From NCBI RefSeq assembly GCF_012927115.1, contig NZ_JABBFY010000001.1, positions 186,001 to 250,000 on the forward strand: DNA of 64,000 nucleotides, given 5' to 3'. Positions 26,686 to 35,581 of this stretch are shown here, in pieces. The position numbers and the translations under genes were made by a program. The DNA comes from Sphingomonas sp. G-3-2-10. GTDB taxonomy: Bacteria > Pseudomonadota > Alphaproteobacteria > Sphingomonadales > Sphingomonadaceae. Within the stretch, counting starts at the first letter, position 1, and every line of letters begins with the position of its first letter. The notes beneath the pieces were generated by a model that did no database searches, was not told where the DNA came from, and worked only from the letters and a program-made list of their open reading frames with translations.

Positions 26686-27434
26686 AGGCATTGGTCCTCC
26701 TGTTCGCGCTGGTCGCCGCGGATGCGCGGGAGGCGGTGCGCTTCGTCGCCTGCCCGGTCTATCGCGATACCGATGCGGGCAAGAAATCGGGCTGCTGGCT
26801 GGCCGAGGATCCGGCGAGCGGCGTCCGCTACGACATTACCTCGTCGCCGACCAAGGCCGACTGGAACCATGCGGTGCTGGTCGAGGGGTTCGTCGCGCAG
26901 GGGCAGAGCGATCCGTGCGGCGGCGTGGTGCTCGATCCGGTGCGCGTCTCGGTGCTGGAACAGGGATGCACGCGCCACATGCTGCCCGCCGAGGGCTTTC
27001 CCGGCCGCAAATTCGCGCTGCCGAAGCGGAACGTGCGGCCGCTCTATGAGGAGCGGACAAAGCCCGCGCAGCCCTTCGCCGCGCGGACCTTCGTCATCCC
27101 GTTCGATCATGGCAGCAGCTTCGTCACCTATCAGCTGAGCGACTATTATCTCGACGCGGCGATCAACTACGCCCTCGACGTCCAGCCCGCGACGGTGACG
27201 ATCACCGGCCATGCAGCAACCCGTCGGGAGCGGGTTTCGGGTTTCGACCTGTCCGAGCCGCGCGCGCTGGCGAAGGCCCGCGCCGACGCGATGGCCCGCG
27301 CCTTCCAGCTTCGCGGCGTCACCGTCGCGCGCGTTGCGACGGGCAGGGAAAGCTCCAGCGCGGACGAAGCGTTCGACGGACTCATTGCCCCCTCGCTTCG
27401 CCGCGTGGAAATTAGTATTGAGCCAAAACAATAA
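26682..27434 (+). CDS. OmpA-like domain protein, exported
   Basis: 250 aa from a GTG that overlaps the cytochrome stop by 4 nt. A short hydrophobic N terminus (MKALVLLFALVAADA) looks like a signal peptide. Residues about 20-110 form a Cys-containing region of unknown type. The C-terminal half resembles an OmpA-like peptidoglycan-binding domain (VIPFDHGSSFVTYQLSDYYL, TITGHAATRRE, LSEPRALAKARADAM). I infer an envelope partner for the di-heme cytochrome. No named family is recognised for the N-terminal part. Confidence 0.6.
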   Translation: MKALVLLFALVAADAREAVRFVACPVYRDTDAGKKSGCWLAEDPASGVRYDITSSPTKADWNHAVLVEGFVAQGQSDPCGGVVLDPVRVSVLEQGCTRHMLPAEGFPGRKFALPKRNVRPLYEERTKPAQPFAARTFVIPFDHGSSFVTYQLSDYYLDAAINYALDVQPATVTITGHAATRRERVSGFDLSEPRALAKARADAMARAFQLRGVTVARVATGRESSSADEAFDGLIAPSLRRVEISIEPKQ

Positions 27435-27451
27435 GATTTCCGGGGGAGCAG

Positions 27452-28762
27452 ATGCCGTCCAACGATCCGCAGGCCATCGTCGATAACCAGCCCATGTCGC
27501 GCTTCCAGTGGGGCGTGGTGGCGATCATGATCGGCCTCAACGCGCTCGACGGGTTCGACGTGCTCTCGATCAGCTTTGCCTCGCCGGGCATCGCCAAGGA
27601 TTGGGGGATCGACCGCGCCGCACTGGGCATCGTGCTGTCGATGGAGCTGATCGGCATGGCGATCGGGTCGCTGCTGCTCGGAGGACTGGCTGACCGGATC
27701 GGGCGGCGCAACACCATCCTGTTGTGCCTCGTCGTGATGGCGGCGGGCATGTTCGGCGCTTCGGCGTCGCACGACGTCTATCAACTGTCCGGCTGGCGCG
27801 TCCTGACCGGCCTGGGTGTCGGCGGGATGCTCGCAGCGACGAACGCGGCGGTGGCCGAAGTCTCCAATCTCGCGCGGCGGAACCTCGCGGTTGTGCTGAT
27901 GGCGGCGGGCTATCCGGTGGGAGCGATCATCGGCGGCAGTATCTCGCAAAGGCTGTTGGTCCAATATGACTGGCGTGCGGTATTCGTTTTCGGCGCGGTG
28001 GCGACGCTGGCGTTCATTCCGCTGGTGCTGTGGCGCTCGCCGGAGAGCATCTCGTTCCTGCTGACCCGCCGCCCGGCCAATGCGCTGGAGCGGATCAATG
28101 CCACCCTGGCCCGGATGGGCCACGCCGCCGTCGACGCGCTGCCCCCGGTGGCGGTGAAGGCGGCCAAGGTGCCGATCGCGCGCCTGTTTTCGGGTGCCAA
28201 CCTGGCGCCGACGGTGTTGCTGACCATCGCCTATCTGGCGCACATCATGACCTTCTATTTCATCCTGAAATGGGTGCCGAAGATCGTCGTGGACATGGGG
28301 TTCGAGCCTGCCGCTGCGGCGGGCGTTCTGATCGCGGCCAATGTCGGCGGGGTCACCGGATCGGTGCTGCTCGGCCTGCTGACCGCGAAGGTGCGCCTGA
28401 TGGCGCTCACCGTGGCGGCGATGCTTGCTTCGGTGGTGATGATCACCTTGTTCGGGCGCGGTCAGGCGACGCTGGACGAACTCACGACGATCGCGGCCAT
28501 TGCGGGCTTCTTCACCAATGCCGGCGTGGTCGGCCTTTATGCGCTGGTGGCGCGCTCGTTCGGGACCGAGGTGCGCGCCAGCGCGACCGGCTTCGTCATC
28601 GGGATCGGGCGCGGTGGATCGGCGGCGGCGCCGGCGATCGCGGGCTTCCTGTTCGCGGCGGGCTATGGCCTGCCGGTGGTGGCGATGCTGATGGCGGGTG
28701 GCTCGCTGGTCGCGGCGATCGCGCTGGTGGTGCTGGCGCGGGTGCAGAAGGCGGCGGCTTGA
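27452..28762 (+). CDS. MFS aromatic-acid:H+ symporter (AAHS family)
   Basis: 436 aa, 12 predicted membrane helices. The first helix carries the AAHS signature DGFD (MIGLNALDGFDVLSISFASP) and the loop GGLADRIGRRNTILL follows helix 2, as in PcaK, VanK and related carriers of 4-hydroxybenzoate, vanillate or protocatechuate. It follows the OmpA-like gene by 17 bp with GGGGGAG upstream, so it closes the ferulate operon and probably imports one of its substrates. The exact substrate is inferred from context. Confidence 0.88.
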   Translation: MPSNDPQAIVDNQPMSRFQWGVVAIMIGLNALDGFDVLSISFASPGIAKDWGIDRAALGIVLSMELIGMAIGSLLLGGLADRIGRRNTILLCLVVMAAGMFGASASHDVYQLSGWRVLTGLGVGGMLAATNAAVAEVSNLARRNLAVVLMAAGYPVGAIIGGSISQRLLVQYDWRAVFVFGAVATLAFIPLVLWRSPESISFLLTRRPANALERINATLARMGHAAVDALPPVAVKAAKVPIARLFSGANLAPTVLLTIAYLAHIMTFYFILKWVPKIVVDMGFEPAAAAGVLIAANVGGVTGSVLLGLLTAKVRLMALTVAAMLASVVMITLFGRGQATLDELTTIAAIAGFFTNAGVVGLYALVARSFGTEVRASATGFVIGIGRGGSAAAPAIAGFLFAAGYGLPVVAMLMAGGSLVAAIALVVLARVQKAAA

Positions 28763-28793
28763 GCGGGGCGGCGATCCTGACTATCCCCGCAGG

Positions 28794-29273
28794 ATGGGGA
28801 CAAATCAGGATTTGAGCATCGCGGATTCAGGTAGCGGCGAAGCGGTGACGCTCGGGCCGCTTTCGGGGCTGGTCGGCTATCATCTGCGGCGGGCGTCGAA
28901 CGCGTTCGGCGCGGACTTTTCGCGCGCGCTGACGGGAACGGGGATGCGGCAGGTGCTGCTTGCGATCCTCTCGGTCGTGGCGAGCAACCCGCGCGCCAAT
29001 CAGGGCTCGGTCGGCCGCGTGCTGGGAATCCAGCGCGCGAACATGGTCGCACTGATCAACGATCTGGTCGAACGCGGCTTGATCGACCGGCAGGTGGCGC
29101 AGGGCGATCGCCGTGCGTTTGCGCTGACCATCACCGCGGAAGGCCGCAAGCTGCTCGACCAGTGCCTCGCGCGGATCGCCGAGCATGAAGCGGAGATGCT
29201 GTCGGATCTCTCCGACGCCGAGCGGGATATGCTGATCGACCTGCTGGGCCGGATCGAGGCGAAGGAAAGGTAA
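28794..29273 (+). CDS. MarR family transcriptional regulator (second)
   Basis: About 159 aa. The winged HTH is visible (NQGSVGRVLGIQRANMVALI, then NDLVERGLIDRQVAQGDRRA). The sequence differs from the MarR at 19.1 kb, so they probably sense different ligands. It follows the AAHS carrier by 31 bp on the same strand and may be co-transcribed. The start is uncertain: the ATG at 28794 has AGG right before it, and a TTG at 28815 is possible. Confidence 0.8.
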   Translation: MGTNQDLSIADSGSGEAVTLGPLSGLVGYHLRRASNAFGADFSRALTGTGMRQVLLAILSVVASNPRANQGSVGRVLGIQRANMVALINDLVERGLIDRQVAQGDRRAFALTITAEGRKLLDQCLARIAEHEAEMLSDLSDAERDMLIDLLGRIEAKER

Positions 29274-29282
29274 GGTGAGCTC

Positions 29283-29302
29283 CTTCTCCCGCTAGGGGAG
29301 AG
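29283..29302. repeat. Short GC-rich palindrome
   Basis: CTTCTCCCGCTAGGGGAGAG is a near copy of the hairpin at 9298-9320 (CTTCTCCCGCAAGGGGAGAAG). It stands just after the MarR stop codon and could help end that transcript. Confidence 0.5.
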
Positions 29303-29316
29303 GGAAGTGGGGGCAC

Positions 29317-29346
29317 AAAAAGGCGGCGAACCTTTCGGCTCGCCGC
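29317..29346 (-). terminator. Intrinsic terminator of the second TonB receptor
   Basis: On the minus strand GCGGCGA (29346-29340) pairs with TCGCCGC (29329-29323), followed by C and TTTTT (29321-29317). It lies 28 bp past the receptor stop codon. The other strand reads through the same stem into TCTTCTTC, so it may work in both directions. Confidence 0.75.
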
Positions 29347-29373
29347 TCTTCTTCGTTCCGATGCTCGGAAAGC

Positions 29374-31605
29374 TTACTCCCCGCCGAACTTCGCCACGAA
29401 GCGCACGCCGAACTGGCGGGGCGCGCCGAAGATGATGCCGCCCGCGGCGCTCGACGAGTTCTGCACCTGCGAGGCGATATAGACCTTGTCGGTCACGTTC
29501 GAGACGTAACCTTCGAGACGATAGCGGTCGTTGATGTTGAGCGAGAGGCGCACGTCGAAGATGTCGCGGCCCGGCACGATCGACGAGATGCTGGGGAAGG
29601 GCGTCGCCAGCTGTTCGCCGAGGTGCGACCATTGCACGCGCGGGGTGAGCGACAGGTCGCCGCCCAGCGGGATCTCGTACTGGACGCCCGCGTTGATCGT
29701 CCATTCGGGCGAGAAGGGCAGGCGGTCGCCCTTGGTGATCGCCTGGAGCGCGTTGGTCACCGTGTTCTGGATCATCGCGTTCGAGGCAAATTCGGCGTTG
29801 AGATAGCTGAGGCCGCCGTTGAAGCTCAGCCCGCCGAACTGGCCGGTGATTTCCAGCTCGCCGCCATAGGCCCGGCCGCTCGCCGCATTCTGCGTCAGCG
29901 GCGCGCCATTTTGCAGGCTCTGCAGCTGGATGTCCTTGTAATCCGAATAGAAGACGTCGCCGTTGATGCGCAGGTGGCGATCGAGGATCTCGGTCTTGAA
30001 GCCGACTTCATAGACGAAGTTCTTTTCGGGCAGGAAGCCGGGGACCGGAACCGCAGGGGCGCCGGTGACCAGAGCGAGGTTGTTGCCCCCCGCCTTGTAG
30101 CCCTTCGACGCCGTTACGTAGAGCATCGTGTCGTCGCTCAGGTGATAGTTGATGCCGAGCTTGCCGGTCCATTCGCGGCTCGACTGCGACGTCGTGCCCA
30201 CGGTCGGGCCGGTGGTCACGCCCTGTCCGGCGCCGATCCGGATGCGGTCATAGACCTGCTTGTCCCAGCTGTGGCGCGCGCCGGCGATCAGCTCGAGTTC
30301 CGGCGTGGCGAACCAGTTGACCTGGCCGAACAGCGACTTGGTGTTGTTGTCGGCATGGGTGATGCTGGTGTTGGCCGGCGTCTGATAGACCACGGTATTG
30401 GTCTGGTCGCGCTGCAGGCGGACGGGGATGGTCTCGTCCATCAGGAAGCCGCCGACGACCCAGTTGAGCGAGCCTTCGCCGCTGGAGAGGATGTTCACCT
30501 CGTGCGTCCAGGTGCGGAAGTCCGAACGGTTGCTGGTGGCGCGGCCGACGCCGTTGCCGGCATTGTTGGTGGTCGCTGCGTTGGGCGGCGAGACCGAGGT
30601 GCGGTCGCCGTCCGCCTGATCGGCGACATAGGCGTCCTGCCATGACGAAATGGCGCGCAGGCGGATGCCGTCGGTGATGTCGGCGCGAACCTCGGCATTG
30701 ACGCGATACCCCTCGATCCGCTGGCGCGAGATCGCGTCTTCGGAGATCAGGAAGGGGTTGGTGCCGGTGCGGACGTTCAGCGTGTAGTCGTTGCGATTCT
30801 TGATCGCGTTGTTGTCGGTATCGTTGACGAAATATTCGGCGCGGACGTTGAGCTTCAGGCGATCGTCGCTGCTGCGGAACGCCAGATTGCCGCGGATCGC
30901 GAACAGATCGAGATTGCCCGGCTGGCTCACGCTGGGGCCGGCATTGGTCGTGAAGCTGTCGCGCGTTTCGGTGATCGCGGCGATGCGCATCGCGAAATTG
31001 TCGCTGAAGGGCAGATTGGCCGCGCCCATCACGCGGATCAGGTTGTAATCGCCATAGCTGGCGTCGACCACGCCGCCGAACTGGTCGAAGCGCGGCTCGG
31101 GCGTGCGGACGAACACCGCGCCGCCTGTGGAATTCTGGCCCGTGAGCGTGCCCTGCGGCCCGCGCAGCACTTCGATCGAGCCGATGTCGTAGAAGCTCTG
31201 GCCGATGAAGAACTCGTGGGTGATCGACTGGCCGTCGATATAATAGGCGACGCCGGGGTTCGAGGTCGGCGCCGACTGGGCGATGCCGACGCCGCGGATG
31301 TTGATATAGGTCGAGCGGTTATAGGTGTTGATCGCCACCGAGGGCGCGACCTGCTGGATGTCGTTCAGGTTGGTGATGCCCTTCTGGCCCAGATCGTCGC
31401 CGGTCAGCACGGTGGCGGAGATCGGCACGTCCTGCAGGTTCTGGTTGCGGCGCTCGGCGGTGACTACGATCTCGGTCAGCTTGCCATCGTCGTCGCGGGC
31501 TTCCTCCGCGTCCTGCGCGAAGGCCGGCGCGGCGTGGAAGGCCAGCACGGCCATTGTGCAGGCGGTACCCTGAAGCACAGCGCGAATCTGCGAACGATTG
31601 ATCAT
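29374..31605 (-). CDS. TonB-dependent outer-membrane receptor (second)
   Basis: 743 aa. A signal peptide ending near APAFAQ precedes the TonB box EIVVTAERR and a plug domain (INLNDIQQVAPSVA, YINIRGVGIAQ, EVLRGPQGTLTGQNSTGGAV). The barrel ends in the typical GVRFVAKF. The short plug of the QNLQDVPISATVL type belongs to the large sphingomonad group linked to aromatic or small-molecule uptake rather than siderophores; that is a family-level guess. Upstream it has both a LacI-type palindrome (31674-31687) and the 17-mer shared with the aldehyde dehydrogenase. GGGAGAGGG is the ribosome site. Confidence 0.92.
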   Translation of the reverse strand: MINRSQIRAVLQGTACTMAVLAFHAAPAFAQDAEEARDDDGKLTEIVVTAERRNQNLQDVPISATVLTGDDLGQKGITNLNDIQQVAPSVAINTYNRSTYINIRGVGIAQSAPTSNPGVAYYIDGQSITHEFFIGQSFYDIGSIEVLRGPQGTLTGQNSTGGAVFVRTPEPRFDQFGGVVDASYGDYNLIRVMGAANLPFSDNFAMRIAAITETRDSFTTNAGPSVSQPGNLDLFAIRGNLAFRSSDDRLKLNVRAEYFVNDTDNNAIKNRNDYTLNVRTGTNPFLISEDAISRQRIEGYRVNAEVRADITDGIRLRAISSWQDAYVADQADGDRTSVSPPNAATTNNAGNGVGRATSNRSDFRTWTHEVNILSSGEGSLNWVVGGFLMDETIPVRLQRDQTNTVVYQTPANTSITHADNNTKSLFGQVNWFATPELELIAGARHSWDKQVYDRIRIGAGQGVTTGPTVGTTSQSSREWTGKLGINYHLSDDTMLYVTASKGYKAGGNNLALVTGAPAVPVPGFLPEKNFVYEVGFKTEILDRHLRINGDVFYSDYKDIQLQSLQNGAPLTQNAASGRAYGGELEITGQFGGLSFNGGLSYLNAEFASNAMIQNTVTNALQAITKGDRLPFSPEWTINAGVQYEIPLGGDLSLTPRVQWSHLGEQLATPFPSISSIVPGRDIFDVRLSLNINDRYRLEGYVSNVTDKVYIASQVQNSSSAAGGIIFGAPRQFGVRFVAKFGGE

Positions 31606-31634
31606 CGAACCCTCTCCCGAACGTTGTCTGGTTT

Positions 31635-31651
31635 AATTGTTATGTTGCATA
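31635..31651 (-). promoter_or_regulatory. 17-bp motif TATGCAACATAACAATT upstream of the TonB receptor
   Basis: An exact copy, in the same orientation relative to the gene, of the motif at 19679-19695. It ends 29 bp before the receptor ATG. A 17-bp identity between two short promoter regions 12 kb apart is unlikely by chance in GC-rich DNA, so this is probably a common regulator site. Confidence 0.6.
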
Positions 31652-31673
31652 TCTACCAATGCGGCGAGAGCGA

Positions 31674-31687
31674 TGCAATCGCTTTCA
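31674..31687. promoter_or_regulatory. LacI-type operator candidate (receptor promoter)
   Basis: TGCAATCGCTTTCA matches the palindrome TGAAAGCGCTTTCA at 12 of 14 positions. It lies 69 bp before the TonB receptor start and 22 bp after the PrpD-like gene end. Confidence 0.55.
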
Positions 31688-31709
31688 TTTGGGGCTGAAC
31701 ATTGCCCGA

Positions 31710-33056
31710 TCAGTGCGGCAAATCGGCCACATCGGGGAGAGCGGGGAGGGTGCGCAGGGCAGCGAGCAGCGCTTCGGCGTCGACCGGGACGCGTGCCAGT
31801 GCGGCACACATGCGGAACTTGGCGTCGAGCGCCGAGTCGTCGAGCGGGTTGCTCGGATGGCCGAGCGGGTGGACGATGCGGCGCGTTTGGCTGCTGCCGT
31901 CGGCGAAGCGGAGGTCGATCGTCGCGGCGGTCAGATCGGCGCTGCCGGTTTCGGGCACGAAGCGGACGCGCGCGGCGAGCGCGTGGATGCGCGGGTCAGC
32001 CAGCGCTTCGGGCGCGAAGCTCTCCAGCGTGACTTCGCGGCGGATCGCGGCGGTGGCGACGGTGAAGGGCAGGCTGAACTTGGCGTCGATTGCGGTCTGC
32101 GGGCGGCGCTTCTGCGCTTCGGGCTCGAACAGCATCGTCAGGAACGGCGCGGCGGTGACGGTGACCGACTCGATGCTCGAGGGATCGGGCGCGAGATCGA
32201 GGATCGCTTCGATCGCGGCATGGGTCCCCCGGCAGCTCGGCCAGGGCTTGAAGCTCAGTTTCTCGCCGTAGAAGTGCTTCCCCAGCCCATCGAGTATCGG
32301 GGCGGGATCATAGCCGCCGCGCGCGAACAGGGCATAGAAGCCCGCCTTGCCCTCGATCGGCGCATCGAAGCCGCGCACCCCGCGCTTGGCGAGCAGTACC
32401 GCCTGCACCGCCGCCTGCGCCGCGAAACTGTCGCGCACCGCGCGGACCGTGGAGTGGGGGCTGTATTTCAGCTCCGCGCTGCAATTGTGCGAGCAGAGCA
32501 GCAGCGAAAAGGCGTCGACCGTTTGCGCGCTGGTGAGCCCCGCGATCCGCGCGCAGGCGGCGACCGCGCCATAGGCGCCGAGCAGGGGCGGGGGATAGAA
32601 GCCGAACTTGTCGGGGCTGTCCTTCAGGGCAAGGCCCATCCGGCAGACCAGATCGCAGCCGACCGCGATGGCGGCGATCAGATCCTCGCCCGATACGCGG
32701 CCCAGCGTTTCGGCCATCGCCAGCGCGGCGGGAATCTGCGCGGCGTTGGGGTGGGTGGGGGCGCCGTCAAAGGCGTCCTCGAAATCGATTGCATGCGCCA
32801 GCGCGCCGTTTGCCAGCGCGGCGGCGAGCAGCGGCGCGCGCCCGGCGCGGCCGATCAGTTTCGCCTGTGCCGGGCCGCCGCTTTCGATGGCGAGTTCGGC
32901 GAAGGCCGCAGTGCCTTCGCCCAGCGAGGAGGCGGCCAGCATCACGCCCATCGCATCGACCAGCGCGCGGATCGTGGCGTCGACCGTTGCCGGGGGCAGG
33001 TCGTCGTAGCGGAGGCCGGTGACGTGATCGGCGATACGGGCGGAAAGGTTGCTCAT
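31710..33056 (-). CDS. MmgE/PrpD family protein
   Basis: 448 aa, full-length for the MmgE/PrpD fold, which includes 2-methylcitrate dehydratase, cis-aconitate decarboxylase and iminodisuccinate epimerase. The helical N-terminal domain shows the conserved NGALAHAIDFEDAF and GAPTHPNAAQIPAALAMAE segments. The rest of the methylcitrate pathway is absent, so a propionate role is not supported. It overlaps the upstream MFS gene by 4 nt. A dehydratase or isomerase acting on a polycarboxylic acid carried by these transporters is a fair guess. Confidence 0.82.
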   Translation of the reverse strand: MSNLSARIADHVTGLRYDDLPPATVDATIRALVDAMGVMLAASSLGEGTAAFAELAIESGGPAQAKLIGRAGRAPLLAAALANGALAHAIDFEDAFDGAPTHPNAAQIPAALAMAETLGRVSGEDLIAAIAVGCDLVCRMGLALKDSPDKFGFYPPPLLGAYGAVAACARIAGLTSAQTVDAFSLLLCSHNCSAELKYSPHSTVRAVRDSFAAQAAVQAVLLAKRGVRGFDAPIEGKAGFYALFARGGYDPAPILDGLGKHFYGEKLSFKPWPSCRGTHAAIEAILDLAPDPSSIESVTVTAAPFLTMLFEPEAQKRRPQTAIDAKFSLPFTVATAAIRREVTLESFAPEALADPRIHALAARVRFVPETGSADLTAATIDLRFADGSSQTRRIVHPLGHPSNPLDDSALDAKFRMCAALARVPVDAEALLAALRTLPALPDVADLPH

Positions 33057-34210
33057 AGCGGCTCCCGGGCGGGTGCGAGGAGGACGGCGATCAGGCCGGC
33101 AAGGAAGATGCCTGCCGCGAGCGGCGCAAGGGCAGTGGTGGCGAAGGCGCTCATCACGGCGGTGACCCCGGCGGTGGTGATCATCTGAATCGCGCCGGCG
33201 AGGCTCGATGCGGTGCCGGCGATCCCCTCCTCGGCGTGCATCGCGCCGGCGATTCCGGTCGGCGCGGCGATCCCGCCGCCGGTGCCGACCAGCAGCATCG
33301 GGCCGATCAGCGCGACGGGGTTCGAGGCACCGAGCAGGGCGATGACGAGCATCAGCGCGCCGCCCGCCGCAATCGCGGTAAGGCCGATGCGGAACGCATC
33401 ATGGTGGCGGTTGAGTCGACGAACGAGGAAGGTGCCGAAGATGCCGCAGGCAGCGACCACGAGATAGCAGAGCCCGGCCTGTGCGGGAGAGAGATGCCAC
33501 TGGACGATCAACAGGAAGGGCGATCCGCTCAGGAACAGGTACAGCGCGCTGCTGGCCAGCGAATTGCCCGCGACATAGCCGCGAAACCGGCCATTGCGTG
33601 CCAGCCGGGCATAAGCGTGATCGAGGCGCGGGCGCTCGGCATGAGGAGCGTGGCGCGGGATCAGGAAGATCGAAAGGAGCGCGATCGCGCCGCCGGTCAG
33701 CGCCAGCGCGACGAAGACGAAGCGCCACCCTGCCAGCGACACCAGCGCGCCGCCGATGGTGGGGGCGAGCGTCGGCGAAAGCAGAATCGCACTGGTGAGG
33801 AGCGCGAGGTTCGCGGCGGCATCGGCGCGGGGGGACAGGTCCGACACGATGGTCCGCGCGGCAACCACGGCCGCCGCCGCGCCGCACGCTTCGACGAAGC
33901 GCGCGACGAGCAGGACGTGCGCATCGGGCGCCAGCGCCGCCGCGATCGATCCCGCGACGAAGATCGCGGTTCCCGCCAGCAACACCGGCCGCCGCCCGAT
34001 CGCATCGGACACCGGCCCGGCGACCAGCTGTCCGCCGCCGAGCCCGAGCAGGTACAGGCTTACCGCGAGCTGCACCGTGCCCGGCGACGCGGCGAGATCG
34101 CGCGCGACGGCGGGCATGGCGGGCACGAACAGATGGATCGCGAGCGAGCCCAGCGCGCCGACCGCGGCCAGCAGCAGGATCAGCGGGCGGCTGAGCGTCG
34201 TGGCGCTCAC
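33053..34210 (-). CDS. MFS efflux transporter, Bcr/CflA type
   Basis: 385 aa with 12 hydrophobic helices. The motif PVSDAIGRRPVLLAG after helix 2 and the pattern of the first helices (LAIHLFVPAMPAVARDL) fit the Bcr/CflA drug:H+ antiporter group. Such proteins export drugs or excess metabolites, so it may relieve build-up of an intermediate. The GTG start at 34210 overlaps the preceding MFS stop by 4 nt. Confidence 0.85.
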   Translation of the reverse strand: MSATTLSRPLILLLAAVGALGSLAIHLFVPAMPAVARDLAASPGTVQLAVSLYLLGLGGGQLVAGPVSDAIGRRPVLLAGTAIFVAGSIAAALAPDAHVLLVARFVEACGAAAAVVAARTIVSDLSPRADAAANLALLTSAILLSPTLAPTIGGALVSLAGWRFVFVALALTGGAIALLSIFLIPRHAPHAERPRLDHAYARLARNGRFRGYVAGNSLASSALYLFLSGSPFLLIVQWHLSPAQAGLCYLVVAACGIFGTFLVRRLNRHHDAFRIGLTAIAAGGALMLVIALLGASNPVALIGPMLLVGTGGGIAAPTGIAGAMHAEEGIAGTASSLAGAIQMITTAGVTAVMSAFATTALAPLAAGIFLAGLIAVLLAPAREPL

Positions 34211-35484
34211 GCGGCTTTGCTGGCCCGGGCGCGGATCGCCAGCGCGAGGACGCCTGCGAGCAGCAGCGCCCCGGCCACCAGCGCGGTCGGCGCGGCGAAA
34301 GAGCCGGTGCCGTCGCGCAAACGGCCCATCAGCCACGGCACGATCAGCCCCGCGCAGCTGCCGATCATGTTGATCACGACGATTCCCGTCGCCATGCCGG
34401 TTGCGGGCAGCATCTTGCTGGGGATCGCCCAGAAGGGCGAGACGGTGGACCCCATGCACGCGCCGCCGAGCACCAGCAGCAGGAGGCCGAGCGCGCCGGG
34501 GCCCGCCGCATAGGCGCCGAAGAGTGCGATGGCGGCCAGGCTCGCGGGGATGGCGACGTGGAGGAAGCGCTCCTGCGTCTTGTCCGAATGCCAGGCGTTG
34601 ATCAGCAGGCCGATGCCGCTGCCCAGCCAAGGCAAGGCGACGATCACGCCGACTTCGAAACTGGTGAAGCCCGACAGGCCGTGGACCACCAGCGGCAGCC
34701 AGAAGATCACGCCGTAATTGCCCGCCAGCAGCAGGAACCACAGGCCCGAGCATAGCCACATCATCGGATCGCGCAGCACGCTCCAGCGGCCGGGCTGGCC
34801 CTTGGCGGGGCGGGCGGCGGCATGGGTGTTCGCCGCCAGCCACTCGCGTTCGCCATCGTCGAGCCAGCGCGCTTCCTTGGGGCTGTCCGGGAAACCGAAC
34901 CAGGCCAGCGCCGCCAGCGCGATCGAGGGAATGCCCTCGACGAAGAACATCCAGCGCCAGCCTTCCCAGCCGAACGGGTTGCCGCTCTGGAGCAGCAGGC
35001 CCGAAAGCGGTGCGCCGATCACCTGCGAGACCGAAATTGCGACGATCGGGATGGCGAGGATCGAGGCGCGGTAGCGCTCGGTCGCCCACATGCTGAGATA
35101 GATCATCAGACCCGAGGAGAGCCCGCCCTCCGCCGCGCCGGCGAGGAAGCGCAGGGCGTAATAGGCTTCGTGGGTCTGGATGAAGGCGAGGGCGGTGGCG
35201 ACCGCGCCCCAGCACAGGGTGATGAGCGTCAGCCACTTCCGCATCCCGATGGCTTCGTAGAGCCAGATGCTCGGAAATTTGAGGAACATGAAGCCGAGGA
35301 ACAGGATGCTGGCGCCGAAGCCATATTGTTCGGCGGTGAAGCCGAGCGACTTGTTCATCTGAAGCGCGGCGAAACTGACATTCGCGCGATCGATCGCGCC
35401 CATCAGGATGAACAGCGCGGACGGGAGGACGAGCCGCCACAGGATGCGCCGTCCGACGACGCGTTCTACTTCCGTGGCTGCCAT
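34207..35484 (-). CDS. MFS transporter, anion:cation symporter (ACS) type
   Basis: 425 aa with 12 hydrophobic helices. The first helix contains GAIDRANVSFAALQMNKSLG, the ACS hallmark RANVS, as in transporters for tartrate, phthalate and other organic acids. The long central loop and the motif MRKWLT after helix 2 agree. I start at the ATG at 35484, which has GGAGAGGG upstream. It is the first gene of a three-gene unit (ACS carrier, Bcr-like exporter, PrpD-like protein) with 4-nt overlaps. It shares a divergent promoter region with the EamA gene, where a LacI-type operator sits. Confidence 0.87.
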   Translation of the reverse strand: MAATEVERVVGRRILWRLVLPSALFILMGAIDRANVSFAALQMNKSLGFTAEQYGFGASILFLGFMFLKFPSIWLYEAIGMRKWLTLITLCWGAVATALAFIQTHEAYYALRFLAGAAEGGLSSGLMIYLSMWATERYRASILAIPIVAISVSQVIGAPLSGLLLQSGNPFGWEGWRWMFFVEGIPSIALAALAWFGFPDSPKEARWLDDGEREWLAANTHAAARPAKGQPGRWSVLRDPMMWLCSGLWFLLLAGNYGVIFWLPLVVHGLSGFTSFEVGVIVALPWLGSGIGLLINAWHSDKTQERFLHVAIPASLAAIALFGAYAAGPGALGLLLLVLGGACMGSTVSPFWAIPSKMLPATGMATGIVVINMIGSCAGLIVPWLMGRLRDGTGSFAAPTALVAGALLLAGVLALAIRARASKAA

Positions 35485-35542
35485 TGCGACCCTCTCCGAT
35501 ATTTGTTGTGTGATATAGCGTATAGCGTTAGGAAGCAAAGAA

Positions 35543-35556
35543 TGAAAGCGCTTGCG
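35543..35556. promoter_or_regulatory. LacI-type operator candidate (MFS/EamA divergent promoter)
   Basis: TGAAAGCGCTTGCG matches TGAAAGCGCTTTCA at 12 of 14 positions. It is in the 97-bp gap between divergent transporter genes. Next to it stand TATAGCG repeats (35521-35526 region) and ATATTTGTTGTGTGATAT toward the MFS gene. Confidence 0.6.
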
Positions 35557-35581
35557 AAAAGGCGTGAACGGGAGAGCTATC

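Noticed and set aside
31710..33056. 2-Methylcitrate dehydratase PrpD with a propionate pathway
   Set aside because: No methylcitrate synthase or methylisocitrate lyase is nearby, so only the family name is supported.
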